Shown here in pieces: positions 35,917-46,949 of a stretch of 64,000 nt of DNA. The notes below the pieces were generated by a model, which was not told where the DNA came from, did no database searches, and saw only the letters and a list, made by a program, of their open reading frames with translations. Both the position numbers and the translations under genes were made by a program. The DNA comes from Vibrio sp. PID17_43 (lineage in GTDB: Bacteria > Pseudomonadota > Gammaproteobacteria > Enterobacterales > Vibrionaceae): positions 1 through 64,000 of the forward strand of contig NZ_LIXM01000001.1 of the NCBI RefSeq assembly GCF_002608565.1, given 5' to 3'. Every line of letters begins with the position of its first letter. Position 1 is the first letter of the stretch.

Positions 35917-36714
35917 TTATAATTTGCGCCAACTGGCTCCCAGTTTGTGTTCCAGCCAAGCGGATAAGCCAGATAGTGACAATGTGAGAGCAAGGTAGAT
36001 TGCTGCCACGCTAAACCAAATTTCAAACGGCATCGCCGTCTCAGATACAATGTTTCTCGCTTCTGTTGTCAGGTCGAAAATCGCCATCACGCTGACGATA
36101 GAAGAGTTTTTAATCAGTGAAACTACTTCGTTCGTCAGTGGTGGCAGAGTACGTTGAAGTACCTGAGGAAGAATCACGTCTTTGTAGGCAAAGAAAGGGG
36201 ATAGCCCTAAGCTTTTTGCTGCCTCAAACTGCCCTTTTGGAATGCTGTTTAAGCCCGCACGGAAGATCTCAGCGGTGTATGCCCCTTGGAAAAGGGACAG
36301 CGCTAAAACGGCGGTACTGAAGCGGTCTAAACCGATCACGGGTCCAAATACAAAATAAAGCAAATAGATTTGGACGAGCAGTGGGGTGTTACGAATGAGC
36401 TCTACATAGGCGGAGCCAATTGCGTTGCCTACTTTTGAATCGCTGAGTCGCAAAAGCGCCGTCACTAACCCGATGGCTAAGGTAAAAAAGAGGCTTATCG
36501 CAGAGATTTTTAAGGTGACGATTAATCCGTCAATCAATTCAGCGGGCCACCATTCGCCATCTTCATAAAAGGCAATGTAGTCCGGCACGCGCTCCCACTG
36601 CCATTGATACCCCATGGCCTGAGCGCCAGAATCGAGTACCCATACAATGACAACCAAGAGGATGGCCATTTGTAATATTGCTTGCAGAACCGGTTTGATG
36701 ATTCGAATCACCAT
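35917..36714 (-). CDS. Polar amino acid ABC transporter permease (first permease)
   Basis: 265 residues, HisM/GlnP type, with an N-terminal helix, a periplasmic loop and a helical core. The coupling motif AAKSLGLSPFFAYKDVILPQ is near residue 180. It starts 3 bp after the ATPase stop codon and ends 10 bp before the binding-protein start, so it is tightly coupled in the operon. It pairs with the permease at 34103-35023. Confidence 0.9.
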   Translation of the reverse strand: MVIRIIKPVLQAILQMAILLVVIVWVLDSGAQAMGYQWQWERVPDYIAFYEDGEWWPAELIDGLIVTLKISAISLFFTLAIGLVTALLRLSDSKVGNAIGSAYVELIRNTPLLVQIYLLYFVFGPVIGLDRFSTAVLALSLFQGAYTAEIFRAGLNSIPKGQFEAAKSLGLSPFFAYKDVILPQVLQRTLPPLTNEVVSLIKNSSIVSVMAIFDLTTEARNIVSETAMPFEIWFSVAAIYLALTLSLSGLSAWLEHKLGASWRKL

Positions 36715-36717
36715 AGA

Positions 36718-37470
36718 TTAGTAACTCAAAATTTGTTCAAGGAATGCTTGTGTTCGCGGATGTTGAGGCGTCTCAAAGAGCGCAACTGGCGAGTTCATTT
36801 CAATGATTTCACCCTCATCCATAAACACGACTCGGTTTGCGACTTTTTTTGCAAACCCCATTTCGTGTGTGACACAAATCATCGTCATGCCACTTTGGGC
36901 GAGTTCAACCATGACATCGAGCACTTCGTTGATCATTTCTGGATCAAGTGCTGATGTTGGCTCGTCAAACAATAACAAGTCTGGCGCCATACAAAGAGAA
37001 CGGGCGATAGCAACACGCTGCTGCTGACCACCAGAAAGCTGAATAGGGTATTTGTTGGCTTGCTCTTCGATATTAACGCGTTTTAGATAATGGCGAGCAC
37101 GCTGTTCTGCTTCTTGCTTGGATAGCTTAAGCGTGCGGACAGGAGCAAGTATGAGGTTTTCTAGGACAGTAAGATGCGGGAAAAGGTGGAAGTGTTGAAA
37201 CACCATCCCAACCTTTCCAGGCTTTTGTTTTTTCGAGCCTGCGGGTTGTTCAAAAACGCTCACTTCACCTTCTTGAATAGATTCAAGATGGTTAATACAA
37301 CGAATCAGAGTCGATTTTCCTGAACCCGAAGGGCCACAGACGACAACGATTTCTCCAGTATGGACCGAAAAATTGATGTCCTTTAGAGCGTGGAATTCAC
37401 CATACCATTTGTTTACGCCGCTGAACTCAACAACGATGTTTCTCTCTTTCAAAGGCGACAACTTTTGCAA
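36718..37470 (-). CDS. Polar amino acid ABC transporter ATP-binding protein
   Basis: 250 residues, GlnQ/HisP-like. Walker A is [11 protein letters not shown] near residue 47, the signature LSGGQQQR near 148, Walker [15 protein letters not shown] near 168, and the H-loop is [12 protein letters not shown]. It powers the importer encoded by the next three genes. It is the first gene of the operon. No clear operator was recognised in the 150 bp upstream. Confidence 0.93.
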   Translation of the reverse strand: MQKLSPLKERNIVVEFSGVNKWYGEFHALKDINFSVHTGEIVVVCGPSGSGKSTLIRCINHLESIQEGEVSVFEQPAGSKKQKPGKVGMVFQHFHLFPHLTVLENLILAPVRTLKLSKQEAEQRARHYLKRVNIEEQANKYPIQLSGGQQQRVAIARSLCMAPDLLLFDEPTSALDPEMINEVLDVMVELAQSGMTMICVTHEMGFAKKVANRVVFMDEGEIIEMNSPVALFETPQHPRTQAFLEQILSY

Positions 37471-37654
37471 TACGTTTCTTTTAACAATAACAACTTAATT
37501 ACCTTATTGCACCTCCAAAAATAATAAAGTGCACGGAAAACATGAGCCGAGATAAACAGTTAACCAAAGTGAGGCTAAAAAGTGTTCAACGCCAATAAAA
37601 AGCGGCATTGCGTCCGTAAAGACACAATGCCGTCAGAGGTTTAACCGATAGTGA

Positions 37655-38803
37655 TTATGCGACAGCTAGTTCGAGGATTTTACGGCTATTCTCTAGGTCG
37701 ATAGATTGGTTTTCTCCTAGTATCGTCATGCCGTGTTTACTTAGCTGATCAATAATGGCATTGATTGCCTCGTCACGATCGCCGCCGTAGTTTTCTAGCT
37801 GTGTTGCTACGCCCAGTTGGTGATAGAAGGCTTCGATTGCTTCGATCGTGCGTTCTGCCAAATCACCACCGTCAGCCAATCCGAATACATTGCGTCCCAT
37901 TTGTTCTAGTTTAGGACGCTTGAACGTCATTTGGTTACGCAGTAATGATGGTTGAATGATCGCTAGCGAACGTGCGTGGTCAACGTGCCATAGTGCGGTC
38001 AGCTCATGGCCGATCATGTGCGTTGCCCAGTCGTGAGGAACGCCGCTACCGATGAGACCATTTAACGCTTGGTTTGCTGTCCACATCAGGTTCGCACGCC
38101 ATTGATCGTTGTCGCGTTCAGCGAACTGTTCACCCAATACTTGTAGGTTTTTCAGTAGTGCTTCTGCGTAACCGTCTTGAACCATCGCACCGGTTGGCTG
38201 TGTTAGGTATTGCTCACAAACGTGAACCCAAGCATCGACAATGCCGTTGATAAGTTGACGTTCAGGCAGTGTTTTCATGACATCAGGGTCAAGCACGGCG
38301 AATTTTGGCTGAACCGCAGGTGCCATGAAAGCCAGTTTGTCTTGCGTTTCTGCTTTAGTGATGACCGCACCCATGTTCGACTCAGAGCCTGTTGCTGGTA
38401 AAGTCAGAATCGCAGCTAGCGGGATCGCTTGTGTTACTTGATGTTTACCCACCATGATGTCCCAGCCATCACCATCGTACTTAGAAGATGCAGCAACGTA
38501 TTTAGATCCATCGATAACGGAACCACCGCCTACAGCAAGAATGAAATCAATGCCTTGTTCTTTCACGATGGTAACCGCTTTGTCTAGTGTCTCTTTCGTT
38601 GGGTTTGGCTCAACGCCAGAAAACTCCAACCAGTCTCGTCCCTCTAGTGCTTGCATTACTTGATCGTATACGCCGTTCTTTTTGATAGAACCGCCACCAT
38701 AGATAACCAGTACTTTTTGACCCATAGGAATGGCGTCTTTGATCGCTAAAATTTGGTGTTGACCAAAGAAAATTTGAGTTGGGTTTACGTATGAAAAGTT
38801 CAT
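37655..38803 (-). CDS. yqhD: NADPH-dependent iron-containing alcohol/aldehyde dehydrogenase YqhD
   Basis: 382 residues from the ATG at 38803, which has AGGT upstream; the longer reading from 38848 has no site. It is close to E. coli YqhD: NPTQIFFGQ, YGGGSIKKNGV, GGGSVIDGSKYVAA (cofactor), LPATGSESN, and the metal-ligand region GVPHDWATHMIGHELTALWH with DHA. YqhD reduces a range of aldehydes, protecting against lipid-peroxidation products. It is divergent from an AraC-type gene, the same arrangement as yqhC-yqhD in E. coli. Confidence 0.9.
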   Translation of the reverse strand: MNFSYVNPTQIFFGQHQILAIKDAIPMGQKVLVIYGGGSIKKNGVYDQVMQALEGRDWLEFSGVEPNPTKETLDKAVTIVKEQGIDFILAVGGGSVIDGSKYVAASSKYDGDGWDIMVGKHQVTQAIPLAAILTLPATGSESNMGAVITKAETQDKLAFMAPAVQPKFAVLDPDVMKTLPERQLINGIVDAWVHVCEQYLTQPTGAMVQDGYAEALLKNLQVLGEQFAERDNDQWRANLMWTANQALNGLIGSGVPHDWATHMIGHELTALWHVDHARSLAIIQPSLLRNQMTFKRPKLEQMGRNVFGLADGGDLAERTIEAIEAFYHQLGVATQLENYGGDRDEAINAIIDQLSKHGMTILGENQSIDLENSRKILELAVA

Positions 38804-38983
38804 TGCTTTACCTATTTCTTCCATTGTGAGGAGAGTGAATGCATGCATATTAGTACGATGAAAGGGGAGGGAGTAGGTCGATTTCTGTAAATTTATTGCC
38901 TATTCCTACAAAATTGCAGGTCTTATGCTGGAACTCTATTCAGAACTCAAAGTATAGTGCCCCATAATCGATGGAGTAGCGCA

Positions 38984-39868
38984 ATGAACACACTTGCAGA
39001 GCTTATGCAGCAATACGCTGAGAGTCATGACTTGCATGATCTCGAAGGTATTAAAGAAACCGCTTTAGAAGGCGTTTGGTTTTATCGAAGCAGTAGGGGC
39101 AATCAGCGTCAGCCCTTTATTTATCAGTCTGGCATCATCGTTCTTGGTCAAGGGGACAAAAATATCCATATTGGCACGACGCCAGTGCGTTATGGGCCTG
39201 ATGACTACTTGGTTGTAGGGGTACCTATGCCGTTGGAGTGTGAGGCAATTGCAACCAATAATGCGCCTTTATATGGGATCTCGATAGATATCTCACCAGC
39301 ACTTTTACAAAAGTTAGTCAAGAAACTCGAAGCGAAACGTTTTAGTAACGTTGTCGAGGATTCTGCTCAGTGCGGTTTGAAGTCGGTTCGTATGAACGAT
39401 GCCATGCTTGATGCATGCAAGCGCTTGATGAGCATGTTATGCAATGAACTAGATATTGCGATGCTAGGAGATATGTTACTTGAAGAAATTGTTTATCGTG
39501 CACTTGTAAGTGAATCAGGGCACGTACTGTTTGAATTAGCACATCAGGAAGGATCTTACGCTAGGGTAGCAAAAGCGTTAAACCGTGTTCATCAGGCGTA
39601 TCACGAACAACTGAATGTTCAAACCTTGGCAGAAGAAGCCAATATGAGCGTTTCTGCGTTCCATCAGGCTTTTCGTAATGTAACGCTCGAATCTCCATTA
39701 CAATACATCAAAAAAGTAAGGTTAAACAAAGCACGAGAATTAATTCAACTGGAGGGAAGAAGGGTAAACGATGCAGCACGCTTAGTTGGATACAGCAGTC
39801 CTTCACAATTCAGTCGAGAATACAAAAGACATTTCAATGAAACGCCGAGAGCGACAAAAATTACTTGA
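38984..39868 (+). CDS. yqhC: AraC-family regulator (YqhC-like)
   Basis: 294 residues from the ATG at 38984, set by GGAG 7 bp upstream; an earlier ATG at 38957 is weaker. An AraC_N-type sensor domain covers about residues 20-180. Two C-terminal HTH motifs follow (LAEEANMSVSAFHQAFRNVT and VNDAARLVGYSSPSQFSREY). YqhC activates yqhD in response to aldehydes in E. coli, and the conserved divergent pairing here supports the same role. Confidence 0.85.
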   Translation: MNTLAELMQQYAESHDLHDLEGIKETALEGVWFYRSSRGNQRQPFIYQSGIIVLGQGDKNIHIGTTPVRYGPDDYLVVGVPMPLECEAIATNNAPLYGISIDISPALLQKLVKKLEAKRFSNVVEDSAQCGLKSVRMNDAMLDACKRLMSMLCNELDIAMLGDMLLEEIVYRALVSESGHVLFELAHQEGSYARVAKALNRVHQAYHEQLNVQTLAEEANMSVSAFHQAFRNVTLESPLQYIKKVRLNKARELIQLEGRRVNDAARLVGYSSPSQFSREYKRHFNETPRATKIT

Positions 39869-40142
39869 CCCATAGACCCAATATTGAACTTTGGTTAGAT
39901 GTTTTTGTTTATTTGCGATCGACTTATTTATTCGGTCTATAAAATTACTTATCGGTGCAAAATAAGCCGTACTTTGTTGCAACGTTTTAGTGGAATGTTG
40001 AGAAGTGCTGTTGAAAATTTATAAATATTTAGTGTGAAATGGGAAAGTTGTACTTAAGTTATTTTACGTCAAAACAAAAGTGTGAATGCAGCTTATGCAA
40101 TTCATATAATAACGTGTAAACAATAACTTAAGGAAGAGCGCT

Positions 40143-43100
40143 ATGCACCTTAGAAATGGGAAAGCAGCAAAGAATGTTTTTACATTCAGCACTTTGACTG
40201 CTTCTTACCTAATGGCATTCAACAGCTACGCAGCCGTTGACTGTACCCCTTTAGATACTTGGGATTCGTCAAAAGTTTATCATGGCGGCGATCAAGTTCA
40301 GTTTGAAAACAACGCATACCAAGCGCGTTACTGGACGCAAAACAACAACCCTTCACAATCTGGCGAATGGGGAGAGTGGAAAAAGCTTGGCGCTTGTGAT
40401 GGTGGCGTCATTGATCCCCCATTAAATGAAATACCGACAGTCACTTTAACATCACCTTCTGCGTCGGCTTCTATCACGGCAGGTGACGTAGTAAACCTAG
40501 CAGCAGAGGCTACGGACACTGATGGTACAGTCAGTAAAGTTGAGTTCTTCGTTGACGGCGCTCTGGTTGGTACATCAACAGTAGCGCCTTTCACTGCATC
40601 ATGGACGGCAACAGAGGGTAATCACGAGTTCTCAACTACAGCTTACGACGACAAGAATGCCGCGAGCACAGTCAGTGCAGTCACTCTTACTGTAAACGCA
40701 GGTCAACCGGGAAATGAAGCACCAACGGTAGACGTGGCACTATCAGCAACTTCTGTTGAACTTGGTGGTACGTTAACGGTTTCAGCTAACGCGGCTGACG
40801 CGGATGGCACGGTTGCTAAAGTTGAGTTCTTTGCGGCAGGTACGATTATTGGTACGGCAACCGCAGCGCCTTACGCTGTTGATTTCACTCCGGAACAAGC
40901 AGGCAGTGTATTTATATATGCTAAAGCGACAGACGACGCTGGCGCAACAACGGATTCTTCCCTTGTATCGCTATCAGTAAATGGTGGTGAAGTGACTTCA
41001 AACTGTCGTCCTGACGGCTTGTACCAAACGGCTGGTGTGGATGTTCCTTATTGTACAATTTACGACGAAGAAGGTCGTGAATTAATGGGCACCGATCACC
41101 CACGCCGTGTCATTGGTTACTTCACAAGCTGGCGTAGTGGTGATGATCCGCAAGCGACTTACCTCGTCAAAGATATTCCTTGGGAGCAATTAACGCATAT
41201 TAATTATGCATTCGTGAGCATTGGCTCTGATGGTAAAGTGAACGTCGGTGATGTCAACGATCCAAGTAACCCAGCAACAGGTAAAACGTGGCCTGGTGTT
41301 GAAGTAGACCCGGCTCTAGGTTTCAAAGGTCACTTCGGTGCACTTGCCACTTATAAGCAAAAACATGACGTTAAAACGCTGATTTCTATCGGTGGTTGGG
41401 CGGAAACTGGTGGTCACTTCGGCGCAGACGGTAATCGTGTAGCGGATGGTGGTTTCTACACCATGACAACCAACGCAGACGGTTCAATCAACTACACAGG
41501 TATCGAGAAGTTTGCAACGTCTGCCGTAGAGATGATGCGTACCTACAAATTCGATGGTTTAGATATCGACTACGAATACCCCACGTCTATGGCTGGTGCG
41601 GGTAACCCATACGATAAAGACTTCATGGAACCACGTCGTCCGTACTTATGGGCATCTTACCAAGAGTTGATGAAGGTTCTGCGTGAGAAGCTAGATGTTG
41701 CCTCTAATCAAGACGGCATTCATTACATGCTGACGATTGCAGCGCCATCTTCAGGTTACCTGCTGCGTGGTATGGAAACCTTCGATGTTACCAAGTACCT
41801 AGACTACGTCAACATCATGTCTTACGACTTGCATGGTGCCTGGAACGATCACGTTGGTCACAACGCGGCACTGTTTGATACAGGTAAAGACTCTGAGCTT
41901 GCTCAATGGAACGTGTACGGTACGGCGGCATACGGTGGCATTGGCTATTTGAATACGGATTGGGCTTACCATTACTTCCGTGGCTCTATGCCTGCTGGTC
42001 GTATTAATATTGGTGTGCCTTACTACACCCGTGGTTGGCAAGGTGTAACAGGTGGTGATAATGGCTTATGGGGTCGCGCAGCACTGCCTAACCAATCTGA
42101 GTGTGCGCCGGGCACTGGTGAAGGTGAGAAGAACAACTGTGGTCACGGCGCTATCGGTATCGATAACATGTGGCATGATACTGACCCTAAAGGCAACGAA
42201 ATGGGCGCAGGTTCAAACCCAATGTGGCACGCTAAGAACCTAGAGAAAGGTATCTGGGGTTCTTACGCAGAAGCATATGGACTGGATCCAGTGAACGATC
42301 CTGACGACAAATTCGTTGGCTCTTATACTCGTCACTACGATGATATTGCAGTTGCTCCATGGCTATGGAATGCGGAGAAGAGCGTGTTCCTGTCAACAGA
42401 AGATAAAGCGTCTGTTGAAGTGAAAGCGGACTACGTCATTGATAAAGAAATCGGCGGTATCATGTTCTGGGAACTAGCAGGTGACTATAGCTGTTACGTA
42501 CTCGACGCGAACGGTAACCGTACGACGATTGATGCAACTGAACAGGCATGTGCGGCTGGTAATGGTGAGTACCACATGGGTAACACTATGACTAAAGCTA
42601 TTTACGACAAGTTTAAGTCTGCAACGCCTTACGGCAACAAGATCGCAATAGGTACTATCCCGACAGAAGCAGTCGACATCGCAGTGAGTATTGGTGGCTT
42701 CAAAGTGGGTGACCAAAACTACCCAATTAATCCGAAGATCACGTTCACAAACAACACGGGTCAAGCGATTCCTGGCGGTACAGAGTTCCAGTTCGATATT
42801 CCTGTATCTGCACCGGATAACGCCAAAGATCAGTCTGGTGGTGGCCTCAGTGTGATTGCGTCTGGGCATACTCGTGCAAACAACATCGGTGGTTTGGACG
42901 GTGTAATGCACCGCGCATCCTTCTCTCTACCTGCATGGAAAGACCTGCCTGCGGGAGGGAGTTACGAGCTTGATATGGTTTACTACCTACCAATCTCTGG
43001 TCCTGCTAATTACACGGTGATTTCTGGTGGTAAAGAGTTTGCGTTCAAGTTTGAGCAACCAGAATTACCAATCGGTGAGCTAAACTCTGGCACTGGCGGT

Positions 43101-43295
43101 GCGGAACCTGGTACTTGTGACACGGCTGGACTGGTCACTTACCCAGACTTCCCTCAAACAGATTGGCAAGGTAACCCAAGCCACGCAAACCAAGGTGATA
43201 AAGTGATTCATAACGGTGTGGTATACAAGGCGAACTGGTGGACAGCATCGGAACCAGGTAGTGATGGTAGTTGGTCAACAGTGTGTAATATCTAA
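40143..43295 (+). CDS. Secreted multidomain GH18 chitinase
   Basis: 1050 residues. The signal peptide covers about 1-31, then an N-terminal CBM5/12 chitin-binding module (~33-82, Trp-rich). Two bacterial Ig-like repeats follow (~95-185 and ~190-280, each with DxDGTVxKVEFFxxG). The GH18 catalytic domain is at ~315-830 with [10 protein letters not shown] at 471-480 and catalytic acid E478. A chitinase C-type beta domain (~865-990) and a second CBM5/12 (~1005-1050) complete it. It degrades chitin outside the cell. The promoter region upstream is ~270 bp; no known chitin-regulator site was recognised. A perfect hairpin terminator follows. Confidence 0.95.
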   Translation: MHLRNGKAAKNVFTFSTLTASYLMAFNSYAAVDCTPLDTWDSSKVYHGGDQVQFENNAYQARYWTQNNNPSQSGEWGEWKKLGACDGGVIDPPLNEIPTVTLTSPSASASITAGDVVNLAAEATDTDGTVSKVEFFVDGALVGTSTVAPFTASWTATEGNHEFSTTAYDDKNAASTVSAVTLTVNAGQPGNEAPTVDVALSATSVELGGTLTVSANAADADGTVAKVEFFAAGTIIGTATAAPYAVDFTPEQAGSVFIYAKATDDAGATTDSSLVSLSVNGGEVTSNCRPDGLYQTAGVDVPYCTIYDEEGRELMGTDHPRRVIGYFTSWRSGDDPQATYLVKDIPWEQLTHINYAFVSIGSDGKVNVGDVNDPSNPATGKTWPGVEVDPALGFKGHFGALATYKQKHDVKTLISIGGWAETGGHFGADGNRVADGGFYTMTTNADGSINYTGIEKFATSAVEMMRTYKFDGLDIDYEYPTSMAGAGNPYDKDFMEPRRPYLWASYQELMKVLREKLDVASNQDGIHYMLTIAAPSSGYLLRGMETFDVTKYLDYVNIMSYDLHGAWNDHVGHNAALFDTGKDSELAQWNVYGTAAYGGIGYLNTDWAYHYFRGSMPAGRINIGVPYYTRGWQGVTGGDNGLWGRAALPNQSECAPGTGEGEKNNCGHGAIGIDNMWHDTDPKGNEMGAGSNPMWHAKNLEKGIWGSYAEAYGLDPVNDPDDKFVGSYTRHYDDIAVAPWLWNAEKSVFLSTEDKASVEVKADYVIDKEIGGIMFWELAGDYSCYVLDANGNRTTIDATEQACAAGNGEYHMGNTMTKAIYDKFKSATPYGNKIAIGTIPTEAVDIAVSIGGFKVGDQNYPINPKITFTNNTGQAIPGGTEFQFDIPVSAPDNAKDQSGGGLSVIASGHTRANNIGGLDGVMHRASFSLPAWKDLPAGGSYELDMVYYLPISGPANYTVISGGKEFAFKFEQPELPIGELNSGTGGAEPGTCDTAGLVTYPDFPQTDWQGNPSHANQGDKVIHNGVVYKANWWTASEPGSDGSWSTVCNI

Positions 43296-43315
43296 TCCAA
43301 ATTAAATGGAGATGA

Positions 43316-43350
43316 AAAAGCGCGCGATGTACATCGCGCGCTTTATTTTT
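43316..43350. terminator. Bidirectional terminator between chitinase and glgC
   Basis: A 28-bp perfect palindrome starting AAAGCGCGCGATG and ending CATCGCGCGCTTT (43318-43345), flanked by A5 and T5 runs. It serves both convergent genes. Confidence 0.9.
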
Positions 43351-43377
43351 GCTGCTTTAATTCAGGCATCTGAAGCG

Positions 43378-44592
43378 CTAAAACTCGTAGTCCTCTGGTA
43401 TTACAACAATGCCTTTCTCGGAAACATGGAAGCGTTTAGCATCTTCAATTTTATTGATTCCAATTTGGGTATGAGGTGGTATCTTCACATGTTTGTCGAT
43501 GATGCAGCTAACCAGCTGGCAACCTTCTCCGACTTCAACGTTGTCAAAGATAATGCTATCGACAATAGTAGCGCTGTCGTTGATACTAACATCTGAAAAA
43601 ATCACAGAATGTTGCACAGAGCCTCCGGAGTTAATCACACCATTTGCAATAATGGAGTTAATAAAAATACCTTCATTCCCCGTAGCGGAAGAGACGGTAC
43701 GTGCTGGTGGAAATTGTCCCTCGTAGGTACGAATTGCCCAGTTGGGCTGATAGAGATTCATTGGTGGGACTGGCTCTAGTAGATCCATATTCGCCTCGTA
43801 GAAAGAATCAAGAGTGCCCACATCACGCCAGTAGCAATCTTTGTCTACTCGACCTTTACTACCACAGAATTTGTAGGCGTAAACGGACTCGGTATCGATC
43901 AATTTCGGAATGATGTCTTTACCAAAGTCATGGCTTGAAGTTTCCAATTTGGCATCTTCTTCCAGTGCAACTTGCAGAACGTCCATATCGAAAATGTAGA
44001 TTCCCATAGAAACAAGGCTTTTCGTTGAGTCCTCAGGGAGAGTTGGTGGTTGATCAGGTTTTTCTACAAAGGACTGGACCAGACCATCTTCATTGATCCC
44101 CATGACGCCGAAGGCGCAGGCCTCTTCTACAGGAACATCCATGCAGGCAACCGTGAGTTTTGCACCATTCTCTTTATGCTCTTCTAGCATGGCTGCATAA
44201 TCCATTCGATAGATATGATCACCAGAAAGTACCACGACGTACTTCGCATCATTACGAGATAACAGCCACATATTGTGGTAGATCGCATCGGCCGTCCCTT
44301 CATACCATGCACCACCTTTGCGCATCTGCGGAGGTACGGCCGTGATGTATTCACCAAGTTCAGGGTTGAATATGGACCAACCGTCACGAAGGTGTTTTTG
44401 CAGTGAATGTGATTTGTACTGTGTCAGGACGAGAATCTTTCGTAAACCTGAATGAAGACAGTTAGTCAGTGTGAAGTCAATGATTCGGTACTTACCACCA
44501 AATGGTACGGCAGGCTTGGCTCTGTCATCAGTAAGGGGGCTTAGCCTAGAGCCCATTCCACCGGCCAAAATTACTGCGAGTGCATCTTGCAT
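43378..44592 (-). CDS. glgC: Glucose-1-phosphate adenylyltransferase
   Basis: 404 residues. The N-terminal nucleotidyltransferase domain has ILAGGMGSRLSPLTDDRAKPAVPFGGKYRIIDF (pyrophosphorylase motif and the activator-site Lys) and SGDHIYRMDY. It ends with a left-handed beta-helix. It makes ADP-glucose for glycogen synthesis. GGGAAG precedes the ATG. It stands alone, without glgA or glgB, as the second vibrio glgC copies do. Confidence 0.94.
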   Translation of the reverse strand: MQDALAVILAGGMGSRLSPLTDDRAKPAVPFGGKYRIIDFTLTNCLHSGLRKILVLTQYKSHSLQKHLRDGWSIFNPELGEYITAVPPQMRKGGAWYEGTADAIYHNMWLLSRNDAKYVVVLSGDHIYRMDYAAMLEEHKENGAKLTVACMDVPVEEACAFGVMGINEDGLVQSFVEKPDQPPTLPEDSTKSLVSMGIYIFDMDVLQVALEEDAKLETSSHDFGKDIIPKLIDTESVYAYKFCGSKGRVDKDCYWRDVGTLDSFYEANMDLLEPVPPMNLYQPNWAIRTYEGQFPPARTVSSATGNEGIFINSIIANGVINSGGSVQHSVIFSDVSINDSATIVDSIIFDNVEVGEGCQLVSCIIDKHVKIPPHTQIGINKIEDAKRFHVSEKGIVVIPEDYEF

Positions 44593-44963
44593 AAATCTTC
44601 CCTTTCCCTTGTATTATTTTCGAAACAGCATTAAACCCGGGGAGTGGGTTTATCCTAAATCTGCACGATGAATTGGTAATCGAATGTCCATTTCTTAAAC
44701 TTTAGTTCAAGAATCGAGCCATAGAGTGTATTAAGCAAAATCAATGTGGTAGAGAGGGGACATCAGGCAATTGCACTAATTTAGGGGGTGACCACCTTGT
44801 CTTGCACTGTATTGGGGCGATAGTTGGTGAGGAAGTCTGTGTTATGACGATCAGTACCCAAGTGCCTTGATGAAGCCACTTGGGTACAAAGCTATCCTTT
44901 AGTATGAACTATTAAAAGGAGAATGAATGGAAGAAAGAAATACTAGTGATCTTCTCTGATAGA
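44593..44963. other. glgC-fhs intergenic region with a strong hairpin
   Basis: No gene recognised. An 11-bp perfect inverted repeat GTACCCAAGTG / CACTTGGGTAC (44854-44864 with 44877-44887) lies 77 bp past the fhs stop. It has no T-run; it may be a Rho-independent-like end with a weak tail or an RNA-stabilising structure. Confidence 0.5.
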
Positions 44964-46712
44964 TTATGACAAACCAACAATATTGCCATGCTCGTCTAGG
45001 TCAAGGTTCATAAATGCAGGTTTATCTGGAAGGCCTGGCATGGTCATCACGTTACCGGAAAGCGCATAAATAAAACCTGCACCAGCGCATAAGCGTAGCT
45101 CGCGGATAGGCACAGTAAACCCGCTTGGCGCACCTTTAATCGCAGAATCTGTGGTGATAGACAATGGTGTTTTGGCAATACACACGGCGAGATCATCAAA
45201 GCCTAGTTTTTCAAAATCTGCCAGTTGCTTTTTAGCCAACTCACTCATCTCAATGCTCGATGCACCATATCCTGCTTCACACACGGCCATCAATTTCTCT
45301 TTTAAAGATTGGTCTTTGGTGTAAAGAGGGCGAAACTCAGAAGGTTGCTCACAAGTCTCGATCACATGTTGTGCCAGTTCAATCGCGCCTTCACCACCTA
45401 GGCCGAACGCCGTACTTACTGCCACTTTAACACCAGGATTGAAGCTGTTGATTAGGGATGTTAGCTCCGCCAACTCATCTGCGGAATCTTGTGGAAACTG
45501 GTTGATCGCGACAACGGTAGGGATACCATACTTATGTACGTTATTGATGTGCCATTTAAGGTTTTCAAACCCAGCTTCTAACGCTGCAGGATCCGGATTG
45601 AATATGGTATCGGGAATGGCCATTCCCGGTCGCAAGTCGTAGTGACCCGAGTTCGCTTTTAAACCACGTAATGTTGCGACAATCACCACACAGTCAGGTG
45701 CACGGTTGGCTGCCGTCGCTTTAATGTTGCACGCTTTTTCAAAGCCCATGTCTGAACCAAAACCAGCCTCAGTGACAACGTAACTAGAAAGTTTAAGTGC
45801 AATCTGGTCTGCGATGATGGAAGAGTTGCCGTGAGCAATGTTGGCAAACGGACCTGCGTGAATAAGAGTAGGGACGCCTTCAAGTGTTTGCATCAAGGTT
45901 GGTGCAATCGTCTCTTTGAGTGTTACTGCCATTGCCCCAGCAACTTGCAGGTCTTCTGTTGTGACAGGTTTTCCATCTAGATCGTAAGAAACAACGATAC
46001 GACCGATACGCTGGCGGAGATCTTTTAGGTCTTGCGACAGCGCAAGAATCGCCATTAGCTCTGAAGCCGCTGAGATATCGAAACCTTCTTCGCGCTCAAA
46101 ACCATTGATGGTTTTGCCTTCTTCGTTCAGGCCAATCTTAACCATGCGCAGCGCACGGTCGTTATGGTCCATTACGCGTTTCCACGTAATGCGCTCAACG
46201 TCTATTTTTAGTGCGTTGAGCCCGGTACGCGCTTCAAATGCATCGTAGCCTTCACGTTGCTCGTGGTATAAGCGAGCATCAAGCGCTGCAGAGGCAAGGT
46301 TATGGGCGGCTGTGACAGCATGAATGTCACCAGTAAGATGAAGATTAAGTTCGTCCATTGGCGCAACTTGAGAGTAGCCACCGCCCGCAGCACCACCTTT
46401 CACACCAAATACCGGCCCCATGGATGGTTGACGGATACACGCCATCACTGATGGGGTGATTTTTGATAGGCCCTGCGCAAGACCGATGGTTGTTACGGTT
46501 TTTCCTTCACCCAAAGGGGTAGGTGTAATTGCAGTGACCAGCACCAATTTACCATCTTGGTTGGTATTTAAGCGTTCAAGACATTGGGGATGAACTTTAG
46601 CTTTGTGTTTTCCGTGTGTATCGAACTCGTGCGGCAAAAGACCAGCATTTGCAGCAACGGTCACAATAGAAGACAACGGTGTGTTTCGGCAAATTTCAAT
46701 ATCAGACTGCAT
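44964..46712 (-). CDS. fhs: Formate-tetrahydrofolate ligase
   Basis: 582 residues. It has the ATP-binding [18 protein letters not shown] motif near residue 70, [25 protein letters not shown] (family signature), and the C-terminal [19 protein letters not shown]. It converts formate, ATP and THF to 10-formyl-THF for purine and C1 metabolism. GGAGTATCC precedes the ATG. A PurR-type operator lies 68 bp upstream. No folD is adjacent. Confidence 0.96.
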   Translation of the reverse strand: MQSDIEICRNTPLSSIVTVAANAGLLPHEFDTHGKHKAKVHPQCLERLNTNQDGKLVLVTAITPTPLGEGKTVTTIGLAQGLSKITPSVMACIRQPSMGPVFGVKGGAAGGGYSQVAPMDELNLHLTGDIHAVTAAHNLASAALDARLYHEQREGYDAFEARTGLNALKIDVERITWKRVMDHNDRALRMVKIGLNEEGKTINGFEREEGFDISAASELMAILALSQDLKDLRQRIGRIVVSYDLDGKPVTTEDLQVAGAMAVTLKETIAPTLMQTLEGVPTLIHAGPFANIAHGNSSIIADQIALKLSSYVVTEAGFGSDMGFEKACNIKATAANRAPDCVVIVATLRGLKANSGHYDLRPGMAIPDTIFNPDPAALEAGFENLKWHINNVHKYGIPTVVAINQFPQDSADELAELTSLINSFNPGVKVAVSTAFGLGGEGAIELAQHVIETCEQPSEFRPLYTKDQSLKEKLMAVCEAGYGASSIEMSELAKKQLADFEKLGFDDLAVCIAKTPLSITTDSAIKGAPSGFTVPIRELRLCAGAGFIYALSGNVMTMPGLPDKPAFMNLDLDEHGNIVGLS

Positions 46713-46780
46713 GGATACTCCAAAAAAATGGCTAACACGTCGCTTTCAACATAAACAATCGAATAGACAGTATTGTTATT

Positions 46781-46796
46781 GCGCAAACGTTTGCGT
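46781..46796. promoter_or_regulatory. PurR-like operator upstream of fhs
   Basis: GCGCAAACGTTTGCGT matches the PurR consensus (ACGCAAACGTTTGCGT) at 15 of 16 positions. It is 68 bp upstream of the fhs start. Confidence 0.75.
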
Positions 46797-46896
46797 GGGG
46801 ATGATACTGGTAAAATAAAAGCTGTAAAGCAGTTCATGCGCGGTAGCGTGCTACATGATAACAAAAAACACTAAATACTGCGTTAGATCAAAACAA

Positions 46897-46920
46897 AAAG
46901 GCCACCAAATGGTGGCCTTT
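46897..46920 (-). terminator. Terminator after inosine-guanosine kinase
   Basis: AAAGGCCACC / GGTGGCCTTT with a 4-nt loop and a minus-strand T-run, 30 bp past the kinase stop. Confidence 0.85.
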
Positions 46921-46949
46921 ACCAATTTTTTGCTCTAAGCACTTAGTTT

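Noticed and set aside
43306-43596. 96-codon ORF after the chitinase
   Set aside because: It begins in the bidirectional terminator and then runs antisense to glgC.
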